This document shows, in pieces, positions 23,825 through 32,814 of a DNA stretch of 37,071 bases. The number at the start of each line of letters is the position of its first letter. Position 1 is the stretch's first letter. A program made the translations under genes and the position numbers. The notes beneath the pieces are model-generated. The model saw only the letters and a program-made list of their open reading frames with translations. It searched no databases and was not told the origin of the DNA. This DNA comes from Bacillota bacterium (GTDB taxonomy: Bacteria; Bacillota; Clostridia; UBA1381; UMGS1253). The stretch covers positions 1 to 37,071 of the forward strand of contig JAKJBW010000019.1 in the NCBI GenBank assembly GCA_022706785.1, in the 5' to 3' direction.

Positions 23825-25591
23825 TTATTTAGGTATAGCCATACTGTAATATTTAAATTGCCTGATATGAAACTCAGCTGAATCAAACAGGCTAAGCTCT
23901 TTGTTATTTACAACATACGCTGTGTTTTTCACGGAAGGGTTGGGCGGACTGCCGGCAAAAGAAACATACGAGAACCTTTGACGGTAGGCGCTCAGCGCAC
24001 CGCCGCTTTTGTCCGTCATCCCCTTTTCCCCCCTAATATATTTTGCGTCCAGCGCCAGATAAAACTGCGTTAAAATCTCGCTGATATAGTATGAATTTTG
24101 GCCTTGTGTATATGCCGTAATGTTAATTTTATCATACCCTGTATCCTCCGCCGCGCAGACTGCATCCCCGAAGCCTTCGTAAAATGCCTCGCTTAGCTTT
24201 TCATTGTGCGTGCCGAAATATGTGTTGCAAAACATGAGGAAATAGCACGCATACAAAGCTGCCAGCGCCGCAGCTATTACGCGCTTGTTTTTGAAAATCC
24301 TGAGGCTGCATAAATAATAAATGCCTATGCCCGTGAATATGATCATCGGGTAAAATATGATATTTATCCGGTTCACATTGACCTGTCTGACAACAAATCC
24401 CGAAAAAATACTTACACAAATCCACAATAAAACAAGCCAGAACGCAGGTCTCTGAGCAACGGCTTTGTCTTTAGAATCCTTTACCAGCTTATAGAATCCA
24501 AGGAGAGTAAATGGCATACTAAAAAGGTAGATCGAGCCGAACGCTTCAATTGAATTCCAGAGCAGATCCGGCTTTTGCAGAAAAACAACGTCCATCAATG
24601 ACTTGGCATTTACCAGGAGCTGCTTCATGGGCTCCTTCGAGAAGAACAGCAAATCATTACTGCGCATACTGTCTTTAAAATATTGGATCGTAACAAATGG
24701 CAAGGATATCGTATTCAGCTTCAAGGTATTGACAAGGATAACCCCAAATATCGGCCATGCAATCAGAAAATAAACAGCCGTCATGACCACTGCCTGCTTC
24801 AAACTAAACACTTTCTTTTTTAAAAAAATCACGCAAGCGATAATCAGAAAAATCGGAACCAGATAAAATGCGATGCCATACGTATACATAGTAAGCCCGA
24901 AGAAAATCATTGAAACATAAGCATACGCAATTTTTTTCGTTCCTTTTTGGAGAAAATAAATGGAAAATAACATGAAATGCGGCAATAAATTGGCATCCAG
25001 TGCCCATCTGCTCTGCATAAAATGCCATGGATTAATAGCGGCAAACGCCAAAACAACTAAAGCGCTCTTGTGTCCATACATATCTTTTATCAGCAAATAC
25101 AGTACCCATAGCGCCAACATGCTGCAGACCAAAAGCGGTAATCTTGCGGTAACCGCATTCAGTCCAAACAATTTAATAAACGGAACCATCATATAAGACA
25201 GCAGCGAACTCATCTGACCAAAACCCCACGCATACAGATGCGCCGGCATATGTGTTCCGAATCTGTCTGTTGCGTAGTCCGCAAGCGCGTGAGCATCCAC
25301 CGCCGCCATTGCGCCATCCTGGTTGAACCCTCCCGGCACCAACCCGAATTTCCACAAACGCACAGCCAGCGCCAGCGCCATAAGAACGGCAAATAAAACC
25401 CAGCCAAGCTTTGATGGGAAGACACCGGAAGAAGACGCCGCCGCCTGTACAGCCTTTTTCCCCTTCCCCTTTAGTGCGGCTGTAGCCAAAATCTTATCAG
25501 GCGCAGGCGAGCTCTGTTTCATGTAAGCCGCGATCGCAACAGCGACAGCAGCCATCAATATAATATTAAGATAATAGAGATTGTTCGTCAT
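23825..25591 (-). CDS. GT39-like (PMT/ArnT family) integral membrane glycosyltransferase
   Basis: The 588-aa protein has an N-terminal membrane anchor and roughly ten further hydrophobic segments between residues 60 and 460, then a ~110-residue hydrophilic C-terminal domain. The first outside loop has the acidic GT-C-type motif region (GGFNQDGAMAAVDAHALADYA), and FAAINPWHFMQSRWALDANLLPHFM is typical of the family. Such enzymes move a sugar from a polyprenyl-phosphate carrier to a cell-surface acceptor. It overlaps the GT2 gene by 1 bp (TAATG), so the two form a unit: GT2 loads the lipid carrier inside and the GT39 enzyme uses it outside. No GtrA-type flippase is present. Confidence 0.82.
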   Translation of the reverse strand: MTNNLYYLNIILMAAVAVAIAAYMKQSSPAPDKILATAALKGKGKKAVQAAASSSGVFPSKLGWVLFAVLMALALAVRLWKFGLVPGGFNQDGAMAAVDAHALADYATDRFGTHMPAHLYAWGFGQMSSLLSYMMVPFIKLFGLNAVTARLPLLVCSMLALWVLYLLIKDMYGHKSALVVLAFAAINPWHFMQSRWALDANLLPHFMLFSIYFLQKGTKKIAYAYVSMIFFGLTMYTYGIAFYLVPIFLIIACVIFLKKKVFSLKQAVVMTAVYFLIAWPIFGVILVNTLKLNTISLPFVTIQYFKDSMRSNDLLFFSKEPMKQLLVNAKSLMDVVFLQKPDLLWNSIEAFGSIYLFSMPFTLLGFYKLVKDSKDKAVAQRPAFWLVLLWICVSIFSGFVVRQVNVNRINIIFYPMIIFTGIGIYYLCSLRIFKNKRVIAAALAALYACYFLMFCNTYFGTHNEKLSEAFYEGFGDAVCAAEDTGYDKINITAYTQGQNSYYISEILTQFYLALDAKYIRGEKGMTDKSGGALSAYRQRFSYVSFAGSPPNPSVKNTAYVVNNKELSLFDSAEFHIRQFKYYSMAIPK

Positions 25592-26538
25592 TAAATCTTC
25601 TCCTTATTACCTTCATAATTTGCTGTCTCACAGACGATATAGCGTGGCCTTTGCTTTACCTCTTCATATATCTTAGCAATATACATGCCAATAATACCCA
25701 AACCAAGCATTAATACACTGCCAACAATAAGTAAGAGTAAGATAACAGTAGTGAAGCCTGTGGTAGCTATTCCCGAAAATTTCATGTAAAGGGTTTGCAC
25801 AGCTAAACCAAGCCCGAAAATCAAAAAAATAATCCCTATCAGCGTAACCAATTGTAACGGTATGGAGGAGAAAGATGTGATAGATGAAAACGCAAATTTA
25901 CATAGTTTCAGCTTTGACCACTTTGTTGTCCCTGCTTCTCTGGATACAACATCAAACAGGACTCTGGTACGCTTATAGCCCACCCATGACGACATCCCTC
26001 GAAAGAAGGTTTGCCGCTCTGGCATCAAACGCACTACATCCACAACTTTTTGATCCATCAGCCTGAAGTCTGAAGAGTTTTTCAAATCAATACCTGATAA
26101 AAGCCGTAATATATAATAAAAGAGATTGGCATAAACACGACTGAGAAAAGATTCCTTGCCCCTGCTTGATTTTACCGCTTCGACAATGTAATAACCGCAT
26201 TTTTCCCATAGCCGGTACATCTCTACGAGAATCTCTGCCGGATGCTGCATATCGCAATCCATTACCGCAGCACACGCTCCCTCGCAGGCGCCCAGCCCCG
26301 CAAAAATAGCGCTTTCCTTGCCAAAATTACGGCTAAGCCTAAGTGCCGTGGTATCTTCTCGTATAGATGCGATCTTTGAAAGCTGCTCCCATGTGCCATC
26401 CTTTGATCCATCGTCTACCAATACCAAATGAAATGGTATGTCCGCCTCATTTAGTACGCTTACAATCCTCTGAATACTGCTGTCTATAATCGCCTCTTCG
26501 TTATATATTGGTATTACAACATAAAGTGTTTTGTACAC
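25591..26538 (-). CDS. GT2 polyprenyl-phosphate glycosyltransferase (GtrB/DPM1 type)
   Basis: The 315-aa protein has a GT2 domain (YVVIPIYNEEAII near the start, LVDDGSKDGTWEQL, AAVMDCDMQHPAEIL and the SSDFRLMDQKVVD acceptor region) and two C-terminal membrane helices (LVTLIGIIFLIFGLGLAVQTLY and a second around GFTTVILLLLIVGSVLMLGLGIIGMYI). This build is that of enzymes transferring glucose or another hexose to undecaprenyl phosphate. Start: GTG at 26538, with GGGAGG 6 bases upstream. It is the first gene of the two-gene glycosylation unit. The target (teichoic acid, wall polymer or protein) is unknown. Confidence 0.88.
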   Translation of the reverse strand: MYKTLYVVIPIYNEEAIIDSSIQRIVSVLNEADIPFHLVLVDDGSKDGTWEQLSKIASIREDTTALRLSRNFGKESAIFAGLGACEGACAAVMDCDMQHPAEILVEMYRLWEKCGYYIVEAVKSSRGKESFLSRVYANLFYYILRLLSGIDLKNSSDFRLMDQKVVDVVRLMPERQTFFRGMSSWVGYKRTRVLFDVVSREAGTTKWSKLKLCKFAFSSITSFSSIPLQLVTLIGIIFLIFGLGLAVQTLYMKFSGIATTGFTTVILLLLIVGSVLMLGLGIIGMYIAKIYEEVKQRPRYIVCETANYEGNKEKI

Positions 26539-26592
26539 AAGCCGCCTCCCAAAATCTACGATTCGACAAACCGCATGTTATACTGAGCCGTA

Positions 26593-27480
26593 TTATTTTT
26601 GCGTAGTCATATTCTCCATAGCCTCATAAAACAGCCGCCATGAGCTTTGCACATCAACATCGTATACGCGAAGCATGATGCCATACTGATTGTTATGTAT
26701 AAAATACATATCCCGCCTCATCCCCGGCGCGGACACCACCTCGGATTTACAAACGGACGGATCAAGCAGGAATACAATGTCCGCCATATCGAAAAATCCC
26801 TTATATTCATTCTTGAAGTTTTCTTTTAAGTCCCGGACATTATGCAGAAATTCTCCCAGCTCTCCCATTGGCGCCAGTTTTTCTTTCGTTGTTTCATAGG
26901 TTGCGCAGATATGCGTACCCGTGTCGAGCCAAACAAGCGGAACATTGCTTTCAAGCAAAGTCTTGGCGGCAATGATATCACCCATGACGTTAAACTGGCA
27001 GCTCCGCTCCGGCCAGGTTTGCTCACTGCGCGAATGGAACACATAGCGCACCTTGTCGGTGATATCGGGCGCTTTTAAAATAGCGCAAGCAAGGTTGGTC
27101 GCCGCACCCAAGCCCACGACCCACAGCGGATCCTGCGCACTGCACGCACGGGCACAGCTGATGATAAAATCCACGCCTTCGCTCTGCGTGGGCGTGCCCG
27201 GATACTGCATGGGGTGTGAGCCTTTTGTCGCCTTAAATTTACCTTCTATCCCCATCTTACTAAACAGCTTCATCAGCAAATCATATGACTTCTGCGTGCT
27301 GTCAGGGCCGCCCGCAGTCGCAAAATGCGTGGTGACAAAGCCCTTGATATCAAACCGCTCCGGAAATCCGACCGCCATAGTAATCGCATATAAATCGTCA
27401 ATCTCGTTTGCCACGTCGGAGTCAATAAGCAGCTTTATCCGCTTATCTGCCGCCGGCACCTCAGGAATAATACGTTCCAT
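26593..27480 (-). CDS. Nucleoside hydrolase (IUNH)-like protein
   Basis: The 295-aa protein has an IUNH fold signature at the N-terminus in the variant form LIDSDVANEIDDLYAI (residues 18-33), seen in a nucleoside hydrolase-like subgroup in place of canonical DTDPGxDD. LWVVGLGAATNLACAIL is the usual second motif, and NVMGDIIAAKTLLESNVPLVWLDTGTHI the third. It probably cleaves an N-ribosyl bond, but the changed metal loop leaves the substrate open. Located 22 bp after ireB, with GGGGG 9 bases before the ATG, so it is likely co-transcribed with it. Confidence 0.78.
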   Translation of the reverse strand: MERIIPEVPAADKRIKLLIDSDVANEIDDLYAITMAVGFPERFDIKGFVTTHFATAGGPDSTQKSYDLLMKLFSKMGIEGKFKATKGSHPMQYPGTPTQSEGVDFIISCARACSAQDPLWVVGLGAATNLACAILKAPDITDKVRYVFHSRSEQTWPERSCQFNVMGDIIAAKTLLESNVPLVWLDTGTHICATYETTKEKLAPMGELGEFLHNVRDLKENFKNEYKGFFDMADIVFLLDPSVCKSEVVSAPGMRRDMYFIHNNQYGIMLRVYDVDVQSSWRLFYEAMENMTTQK

Positions 27481-27502
27481 CTAAAAGTTCCCCCTATGAT
27501 CC

Positions 27503-27757
27503 TTATAAATTTTTCAAATACTGTTTAACAATTTCTTCTAATATCTCATCACGCTCTACCCTGCTGATAATGCTTCTCGCATTATTATAATTGGTGATAT
27601 ACGTCGGGTCGCCTGAAAGGATGTAGCCAACCATCTGGCTGACAGGGTTATAGCCCTTCACCTTCAAGGCGTCAAAAACCGTGTGGATAATCTGCGTTAC
27701 CTCTTTGGTTCTTTCGTTATCCGCATTTTTAAATTGCATCGTTTCATTACAAGCCAT
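27503..27757 (-). CDS. ireB: IreB family regulatory phosphoprotein (UPF0297)
   Basis: The 84-aa protein is a full-length IreB: NETMQFK at the N-terminus, [38 protein letters not shown] in the middle and [13 protein letters not shown] at the end. In Enterococcus, IreB is phosphorylated by the PASTA kinase IreK and influences envelope-stress resistance. Its usual neighbours, alaS and ruvX, are missing here; the next gene is the nucleoside hydrolase. A good promoter is at 27852-27880. The N-terminal threonine (NETM) corresponds to the usual phosphorylation region. Confidence 0.92.
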   Translation of the reverse strand: MACNETMQFKNADNERTKEVTQIIHTVFDALKVKGYNPVSQMVGYILSGDPTYITNYNNARSIISRVERDEILEEIVKQYLKNL

Positions 27758-28089
27758 ATCCTTTTCGCCCCTTTCGTATCGGCCATGCTACTATTATGCT
27801 GCCACGATGTCATGACGCTTGTTCTTTGTGTTATTTTCTATTAATGCTGATATTATACTACTCCGACAGTCTTTTTTCAAGGTTTGATTAAAACTTTATG
27901 CAAAGATTTGCTAAATTCGCAGGCAGTCTTTGCCACAAAAGGCGTGTGTTCCCCGTTTTATGCCTCTGCACCGCGCTTTCAAGTATATAGTATGCCACCA
28001 TGTTTGCAAGTCATACGAAGGTTTTCACAATACAGCGCAAAATGCGCAGTCTTTTTCCTCTGCGTTATAGCGGATATGATAAGCCCGTT
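27758..28089. other. Intergenic region between pheT and ireB
   Basis: It holds the ireB promoter (27852-27880). The remainder (27881-28089) shows only a short GCGC/GCGC hairpin around 28034-28046; no gene or convincing terminator is seen. Confidence 0.55.
27852..27880 (-). promoter_or_regulatory. ireB promoter
   Basis: -35 TTGAAA (27880-27875), 17-bp spacer, -10 TATAAT (27857-27852). Confidence 0.75.
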
Positions 28090-30471
28090 TTACCTTAGCT
28101 TAACACCTGCGCTGCACTCAAGGCTTTCGAGGATTTTGTCCATCACCTTGCCGATCTCCTGATCGGTCAGCGTGCGGTCAGCGGCACGCAAAGTCACCGA
28201 ATACGCCATACTCTTTTTGCCCTGCGGAATCTGCGGTCCTTTATATACATCAAACAGCTTTATACTGTCTAAGATTTTACCTGCCGCCTTCTCAATGATC
28301 TGCGCAATATCCCCCGCCAATACGGCATCGTCTGCCAGTAGGGCAAGGTCACGCGAAACAGCCGGATATTTCGGCAGCTTTTTGTAGGTTTTTGCGTTAT
28401 CGGCGGCCCCGCTTAGCGCATCAAACGAAAGCTCGGCCAGATAGCACGCCTCTGATATGCCGTAGGCATCACACACATCCGGATGCGCCTGCCCGACATA
28501 TCCTGCGCGATCTGAACCTATCGTTATCATAGCGCAGCGTCCCGGATGGTATGCGCTCTGATCTGCGGCAGGCGTAAATGAATATACCTTTACACCAATG
28601 CTGTCAAACAGCTCTTCAACCATACCCTTGATATCATAGAAGTCAACCCCGCCATACATACCGAGCGTAACAATGTTTTTTTCGTCGGGCAAGGTCTGCT
28701 CTGGCTGCGGCAAATACACCCTGCCTATTTCAAACAGCTTCACCGCCTCATTGCGCTGACTGTAGTTTCGCTCAAGCGCCTCCATCATGGATGCCAGTGT
28801 GGTTGTGCGCATAATGGAATTTTCTTCGCCAAGCGGATTTTGAATGCTTACCACATTACGCTTCGGCGAATCGGCAGGAAAACGCAGTTTGTCAAAAACG
28901 GCAGGGCTGGTAAACGTATAGGTCAGGATTTCATAAAGCCCCTGTGCGGCCATGGCGGCCTTCACTTTGTCTTCCAGCTTCTGTCCGGCGTTTTTGCCGC
29001 CCTTGGTGATTTCTCCGGCCATAAGGGTGGATTTGATATTGTTGTACCCATAGATACGTACGATCTCCTCAGCAAGGTCTGCCTCGCTTTCCACATCTGC
29101 ACGATATGACGGCACGCTCACCGTCATGGCGGCCTCATCTACGCCAAAGCCCAAAGCATTAAGCGTTTTTATCATAAACGCCGTATCAATCTGCGCGCCC
29201 AGAAAAGCGTTGATCTTTTCCGGGCGAAGCGTCAGACTGCGCGCAGGCGGCAGCTTGCCACACACATCAATCATACCGCCCACCACTTCGCCTATCCCTA
29301 ATTCCTCAACAAGCTGGCATGCCCGGTTGACGGCTGCCTCTGTCAGAGAAGGGTCGATGCCCTTTTCATATTTTGATGACGCTTCGGTACGAAGCCCCAG
29401 CTTTTTGGCAGTTATCCTGACCGACGCCCCATCGAAGTTGGCGCTCTCAAACAGTATTACAGCCGTGTCCGGCTTTACCTCGGAATTCTGCGCCCCCATC
29501 ACGCCTGCTACTGCCACGGCCTTTTCCCCGTCCGCAATAACAAGCATAGAGGCATCCAGCTTTCTTTGCTGGTCGTCTAAGGTGGTGATCATCTCCCCGT
29601 CCCGCGCCCGGCGCACGATAATATGCGCCCCCGCTACATCACGCATATCAAACGCGTGCATGGGCTGGCCGTACTCCAGCAGGACATAATTGGTGATATC
29701 CACAATATTGTTGATGGCGCGGATCCCGCTTGCCTGCAGTCTGCGCACAAGCCACGCGGGCGACGGCGCAATCTTTACATTTTTGATCATTCTGGCACAG
29801 TAACGCGGACAATATGCCTGATCTAGCACATCCACCCTTGCCAGATCAGCTACGTTTTCTTTATTTCCCTGCGCCGCAGGCACAGGCAGCGAAAACGGAC
29901 GTCCAAAGGTCACCGCCGCCTCCCGCGCAAGCCCGATAACGCTCTGGCAATCGGGCCGGTTTGACGTGATTTCAAACTCCGCAACATTGTCGTTAAGCCC
30001 AAATACCTCTTTGATGTCAACACCCACAGGCGTGCCACCGTCTAAAATCAGAATACCATATTCAGGCTCATAGCCAAGCTCCGCCGCGGTTATGCCAAGC
30101 TCCTCATGGGAGCATAGCATGCCCTCTGACACAACGCCGCGCAGCTTGCCCTTTTTAATGGACATGCCGCCTGCCAGCTTTGCACCGTGCGTTGCCACAG
30201 GTACGATCTGCCCTTCCCCCACATTAGTAGCCCCTGTGACGATCTGGAGCATTTGGCCGCCGATATCCAGCATACACACCTGGAGCGAATCGGCATTCTC
30301 GTGCTTCTCAACAGACAGAATCTTTCCTGTAACCACATTTTCTATTTCAGCGCCCAGGCTCTCCACTCCCTCAACCATAGAGCCCGACATGGTCATTGCG
30401 TCGGCAAATTCCTTTGGCGGTATATCAGATAGATCAACATAATCGTTAAACCAGCTCATTGCTATTTTCAC
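28090..30471 (-). CDS. pheT: Phenylalanyl-tRNA synthetase beta subunit
   Basis: The 793-aa protein is the usual length for bacterial PheT. N-terminal tRNA-binding OB domain (residues ~40-150: GKILSVEKHENADSLQVCMLDIG), B3/B4 editing domain, B5 domain with NRPDC-type region, and a C-terminal ferredoxin-fold anticodon-binding domain (KLPKYPAVSRDLALLADD to GKVMDKILESLECSAGVKLR) are all present. It forms the alpha2-beta2 enzyme with PheS, 31 bp upstream. Start: GTG at 30471, 7 bases after GGGAGGG. Confidence 0.97.
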   Translation of the reverse strand: MKIAMSWFNDYVDLSDIPPKEFADAMTMSGSMVEGVESLGAEIENVVTGKILSVEKHENADSLQVCMLDIGGQMLQIVTGATNVGEGQIVPVATHGAKLAGGMSIKKGKLRGVVSEGMLCSHEELGITAAELGYEPEYGILILDGGTPVGVDIKEVFGLNDNVAEFEITSNRPDCQSVIGLAREAAVTFGRPFSLPVPAAQGNKENVADLARVDVLDQAYCPRYCARMIKNVKIAPSPAWLVRRLQASGIRAINNIVDITNYVLLEYGQPMHAFDMRDVAGAHIIVRRARDGEMITTLDDQQRKLDASMLVIADGEKAVAVAGVMGAQNSEVKPDTAVILFESANFDGASVRITAKKLGLRTEASSKYEKGIDPSLTEAAVNRACQLVEELGIGEVVGGMIDVCGKLPPARSLTLRPEKINAFLGAQIDTAFMIKTLNALGFGVDEAAMTVSVPSYRADVESEADLAEEIVRIYGYNNIKSTLMAGEITKGGKNAGQKLEDKVKAAMAAQGLYEILTYTFTSPAVFDKLRFPADSPKRNVVSIQNPLGEENSIMRTTTLASMMEALERNYSQRNEAVKLFEIGRVYLPQPEQTLPDEKNIVTLGMYGGVDFYDIKGMVEELFDSIGVKVYSFTPAADQSAYHPGRCAMITIGSDRAGYVGQAHPDVCDAYGISEACYLAELSFDALSGAADNAKTYKKLPKYPAVSRDLALLADDAVLAGDIAQIIEKAAGKILDSIKLFDVYKGPQIPQGKKSMAYSVTLRAADRTLTDQEIGKVMDKILESLECSAGVKLR

Positions 30472-30502
30472 AGCTATTCCCTCCCATCCATTTTCATTAT
30501 AA

Positions 30503-31522
30503 TCAGAACTGTTTTAAGAATCTAACGTCGTTTTCAAAGAACAGACGCAAATCATCAATATCGTAGCGGCGCATAGTAACACGCTCAAGCCCCAGCCCGA
30601 ACGCAAAACCACTGTACACCTCCGGATCAATGCCGCAGCCGGCAAGCACCTTTGGATGTACCATGCCCGCACCCAAAATTTCGATCCAGCCCTCGCCTTT
30701 ACACACGCGGCAGCCTTCTCCGCCGCACACAAAGCAGGACACATCCATCTCCGCGCTTGGCTCGGTGAACGGGAAGTGGTGCGGGCGAAACCTTACCTTC
30801 ACATCGGCGCCATACAAGGCATGCGCAAACACCTCAAGCGTTCCCTTCAGGTCGCCCATGGTAATGCCTTTGTCCACCACAAGCCCCTCAATCTGATGGA
30901 ACACCGGCGAATGCGTTGCGTCAACGGCATCGCTGCGGTAAACCATGCCGGGGGCGATAATGCGGATCGGCGGCTTTTGCTTTTCCATAACGCGCACCTG
31001 AACAGGCGACGTCTGGGTGCGCAGCACAACGTTTTCATCAATATAGAAGGTGTCCTGCGTATCGCGCGCGGGATGATTCTTAGGAATATTTAACGCCTCA
31101 AAATTGTAGTAGTCGAGCTCCACATCAGGCCCCTGCGCAATGCTAAAGCCCATGCCGATAAAAATATCCTTTACGTCATCGAGCACCTGTGTGAGCGGAT
31201 GCAGTTTGCCCGCTTTGTGCCGCCTGCCCGGCATGGTCACGTCAAGCGTTTCGCCGGCCAGCTGCGCCTTGCGCGCCTGTCCGGACAGCTGCGCGTCCTT
31301 TTGTTCAATGGCAGCTTCAATAGCCGCTCTGGCCTGATTGGCAAGTGCGCCCGCCTGCGGCCTCTCCTCCGGCGGCAAAGCGCCCATACCCCGCAAAACC
31401 GAAGTGAGCGCACCCTTTTTACCTAAATATTTAATCCTGATTTCATCAAGCCCTTGTAAATCTGTAGCACTTTCCAACTCCTGCATTGACTGCGCTTTAA
31501 TCTGTTCCAACTGCTCCTTCAT
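30503..31522 (-). CDS. pheS: Phenylalanyl-tRNA synthetase alpha subunit
   Basis: The 339-aa protein contains the N-terminal coiled coil (residues 1-90) and the class II catalytic core: [19 protein letters not shown], motif 2 [29 protein letters not shown], and motif 3 [21 protein letters not shown] zinc-type [12 protein letters not shown] insertion lies near residue 245; such an insertion occurs in many PheS proteins. The gene is controlled by the T-box leader upstream, and a second terminator-like hairpin from repeat copy A lies between them. Start: ATG at 31522, with AGGAG 8 bases upstream. Confidence 0.97.
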   Translation of the reverse strand: MKEQLEQIKAQSMQELESATDLQGLDEIRIKYLGKKGALTSVLRGMGALPPEERPQAGALANQARAAIEAAIEQKDAQLSGQARKAQLAGETLDVTMPGRRHKAGKLHPLTQVLDDVKDIFIGMGFSIAQGPDVELDYYNFEALNIPKNHPARDTQDTFYIDENVVLRTQTSPVQVRVMEKQKPPIRIIAPGMVYRSDAVDATHSPVFHQIEGLVVDKGITMGDLKGTLEVFAHALYGADVKVRFRPHHFPFTEPSAEMDVSCFVCGGEGCRVCKGEGWIEILGAGMVHPKVLAGCGIDPEVYSGFAFGLGLERVTMRRYDIDDLRLFFENDVRFLKQF

Positions 31523-31560
31523 TTCTCTAGCTCCTTTATAGCAAATTTGCTTGTTAAACT

Positions 31561-31582
31561 AAAAAAGCGGGCAGCGCCCGCT
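31561..31582 (-). terminator. Terminator-like hairpin between the T-box and pheS
   Basis: AGCGGGC-GCT-GCCCGCT with a T6 run on the minus strand (31566-31561), just 39 bp before the pheS ATG. The upstream GCCCGC at 31596-31591 can pair with the same GCGGGC arm, a possible alternative fold. It belongs to dispersed repeat copy A. Confidence 0.65.
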
Positions 31583-31663
31583 GGCACTACGCGGGCAGTC
31601 AGCGGTAATTCTGATCCTGTGCCCGGCAACCTATTTTGGCGTAATTTTCTATCACATAAAAAA
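31561..31663 (-). repeat. Dispersed repeat family 1, copy A
   Basis: Matches copy B at 1823-1927 (37 of 44 in the first block, about 28 of 30 in the last) and the core of copy C at 5181-5255. A CGGGCA/TGCCCG pairing spans the variable centre and is kept in copy B through a G-U pair. It starts in the T tract of the T-box terminator. Confidence 0.75.
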
Positions 31664-31945
31664 GTGCCGCGTCCGCCATGGGACGAAGCACAAACACTCC
31701 GCGTTACCACCCAAATTCCCGCATAAAATCCATGCGGGCACTTGTTTGCAAATGACGGCTGCAACCGTCACGACCTACTGAAACTTGAGCGCACCCAAGC
31801 ACATGTTCAGCCGTGCAACTCCAAAGCGAAATTTCAGCGGCAGCCGTTTCTAAGGGGCTTTCAGCCAATGGCGCCCTCTCTCTGAAAGGCGTATCTGCAG
31901 CCTACTAAACTTTTTCATCGTCTTTTTTCCTTCATTTTTTATTTT
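31658..31945 (-). promoter_or_regulatory. T-box riboswitch (tRNA-Phe), pheST leader
   Basis: The T-box sequence GGGTGGTAACGCG lies at 31712-31700 (minus). Stem I features are present: AGTAGG near the start, the AGAGAGAGGGCG and TTGGCTGAAAGCC region, and the specifier loop AAATTTCGCTTTGGAGT with Phe codon TTC at 31830-31828. The terminator CGTCC/GGACG within GTGC/GCAC, followed by T6, is at 31691-31658. Uncharged tRNA-Phe would favour the antiterminator and raise pheST transcription. Confidence 0.9.
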
Positions 31946-31950
31946 GCTTT

Positions 31951-31979
31951 AGTATAACACGCTTTCATATATTTTACAA
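31951..31979 (-). promoter_or_regulatory. pheST/T-box promoter
   Basis: -35 TTGTAA (31979-31974), 17-bp spacer, -10 TATACT (31956-31951), just before the T-box stem I. Confidence 0.75.
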
Positions 31980-32018
31980 GCATTTTTAATCCAATATTTT
32001 CTGGCTTACACATTTCGC

Positions 32019-32438
32019 CTATTTGAAGACACCCTCTAAGCTGTTTACTCTTTTTTTCAAATCCTCTACCTTTTCCTCAATAGCCCTAGCCGTTTTAACA
32101 AACGCGCTTTTATCTTTCCCCGACGGGTCTTCAAGACCCCAATCCTCTCTATGCTTGCAAGGAATAAAAGGGCAATTCACACTGCACCCCATAGTTACAA
32201 CAATATCCACAGCAGGGATATCTGAAATCAATTTCGATTTTTGCAAAGCGTTCATATCTACACCATAAAGCGCCTTAATAACTGAAACAGCATCCTGATT
32301 TATCTGCGGCCTGGTTTCAGTCCCGGCTGAATATGCTTCAAAGCTATCTGATGCGATTAGCTTTGAAATGGCCTCTGCCATTTGAGATCTGCATGAATTA
32401 TGAACACAAACAAATACTACTTTTATTTTCTCTGCCAT
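32019..32438 (-). CDS. arsC: Thioredoxin-dependent arsenate reductase ArsC (LMW phosphatase fold)
   Basis: The 139-aa protein has the CX5R phosphatase loop CVHNSCRS (Cys11, Arg17) plus the ArsC-specific redox cysteines in TMGCSVNCPFIPCKHREDWGLEDP (Cys85 and Cys89; Cys94 is extra), and the Asp104-Pro acid. It reduces As(V) to As(III) with thioredoxin. It is the fourth gene of the arsR-hgcA-hgcB-arsC run, 61 bp after hgcB, with AGAGG 7 bases before the ATG. No arsenite efflux gene (arsB, acr3 or arsP) is in the window, so detoxification here is incomplete unless one lies elsewhere. Confidence 0.88.
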   Translation of the reverse strand: MAEKIKVVFVCVHNSCRSQMAEAISKLIASDSFEAYSAGTETRPQINQDAVSVIKALYGVDMNALQKSKLISDIPAVDIVVTMGCSVNCPFIPCKHREDWGLEDPSGKDKSAFVKTARAIEEKVEDLKKRVNSLEGVFK

Positions 32439-32499
32439 ATTTGAACCTCTTTCTAAAAAAACAATGTTATCTGATTACCATTTTAGCGGGAGAATAGTA

Positions 32500-32802
32500 T
32501 TAGCAGCATCCTTTGCTATTACTTCCGTCTGAGCAATCACAGCTTGGTTCACTCCCTGTGAGCCAACCCTTGATTATCGCATATGCGCAGCCCACGCCCG
32601 GCTTTACTTCTAACGCGTTAAACGGACAGTTCTTTGCGCAAGCACCACACTCCATGCAGCCATCCTTATCAATTATTTCCGCTTTTTTATTTTGCATATC
32701 AAATACATTATGCGGACAAACTTCCATGCACTTTCCGCAGCCGGTGCATTTATCTGAATCCAGCTTGAGTGTTGCAACATTTTTCAAATAACGATTCTTC
32801 AT
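32500..32802 (-). CDS. hgcB: HgcB, 4Fe-4S ferredoxin of the mercury methylation pair
   Basis: The 100-aa protein carries two CX2CX2CX3C clusters (Cys19/22/25/29 and Cys49/52/55/59), the latter in the HgcB-typical CMECGACAKNCP. It then has the GVGCAYAI motif (Cys72) and a C-terminal Cys pair (Cys99, Cys100); Cys88 and Cys90 add a second pair. The cluster-plus-Cys plus terminal-Cys-Cys build distinguishes HgcB from ordinary ferredoxins. HgcB is thought to reduce the HgcA cobalamin and to pass Hg(II) to it. The ATG at 32802 has GGGAGGG 6 bases upstream; the ATG at 32808 abuts that site. It follows hgcA by 12 bp. Confidence 0.92.
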   Translation of the reverse strand: MKNRYLKNVATLKLDSDKCTGCGKCMEVCPHNVFDMQNKKAEIIDKDGCMECGACAKNCPFNALEVKPGVGCAYAIIKGWLTGSEPSCDCSDGSNSKGCC

Positions 32803-32814
32803 AAACATCCCTCC

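Noticed and set aside
31658..31945. tRNA-like or other riboswitch for pheST
   Set aside because: The GGGTGGTAACGCG sequence, the TTC specifier and the terminator fit a T-box; no tRNA cloverleaf is seen.
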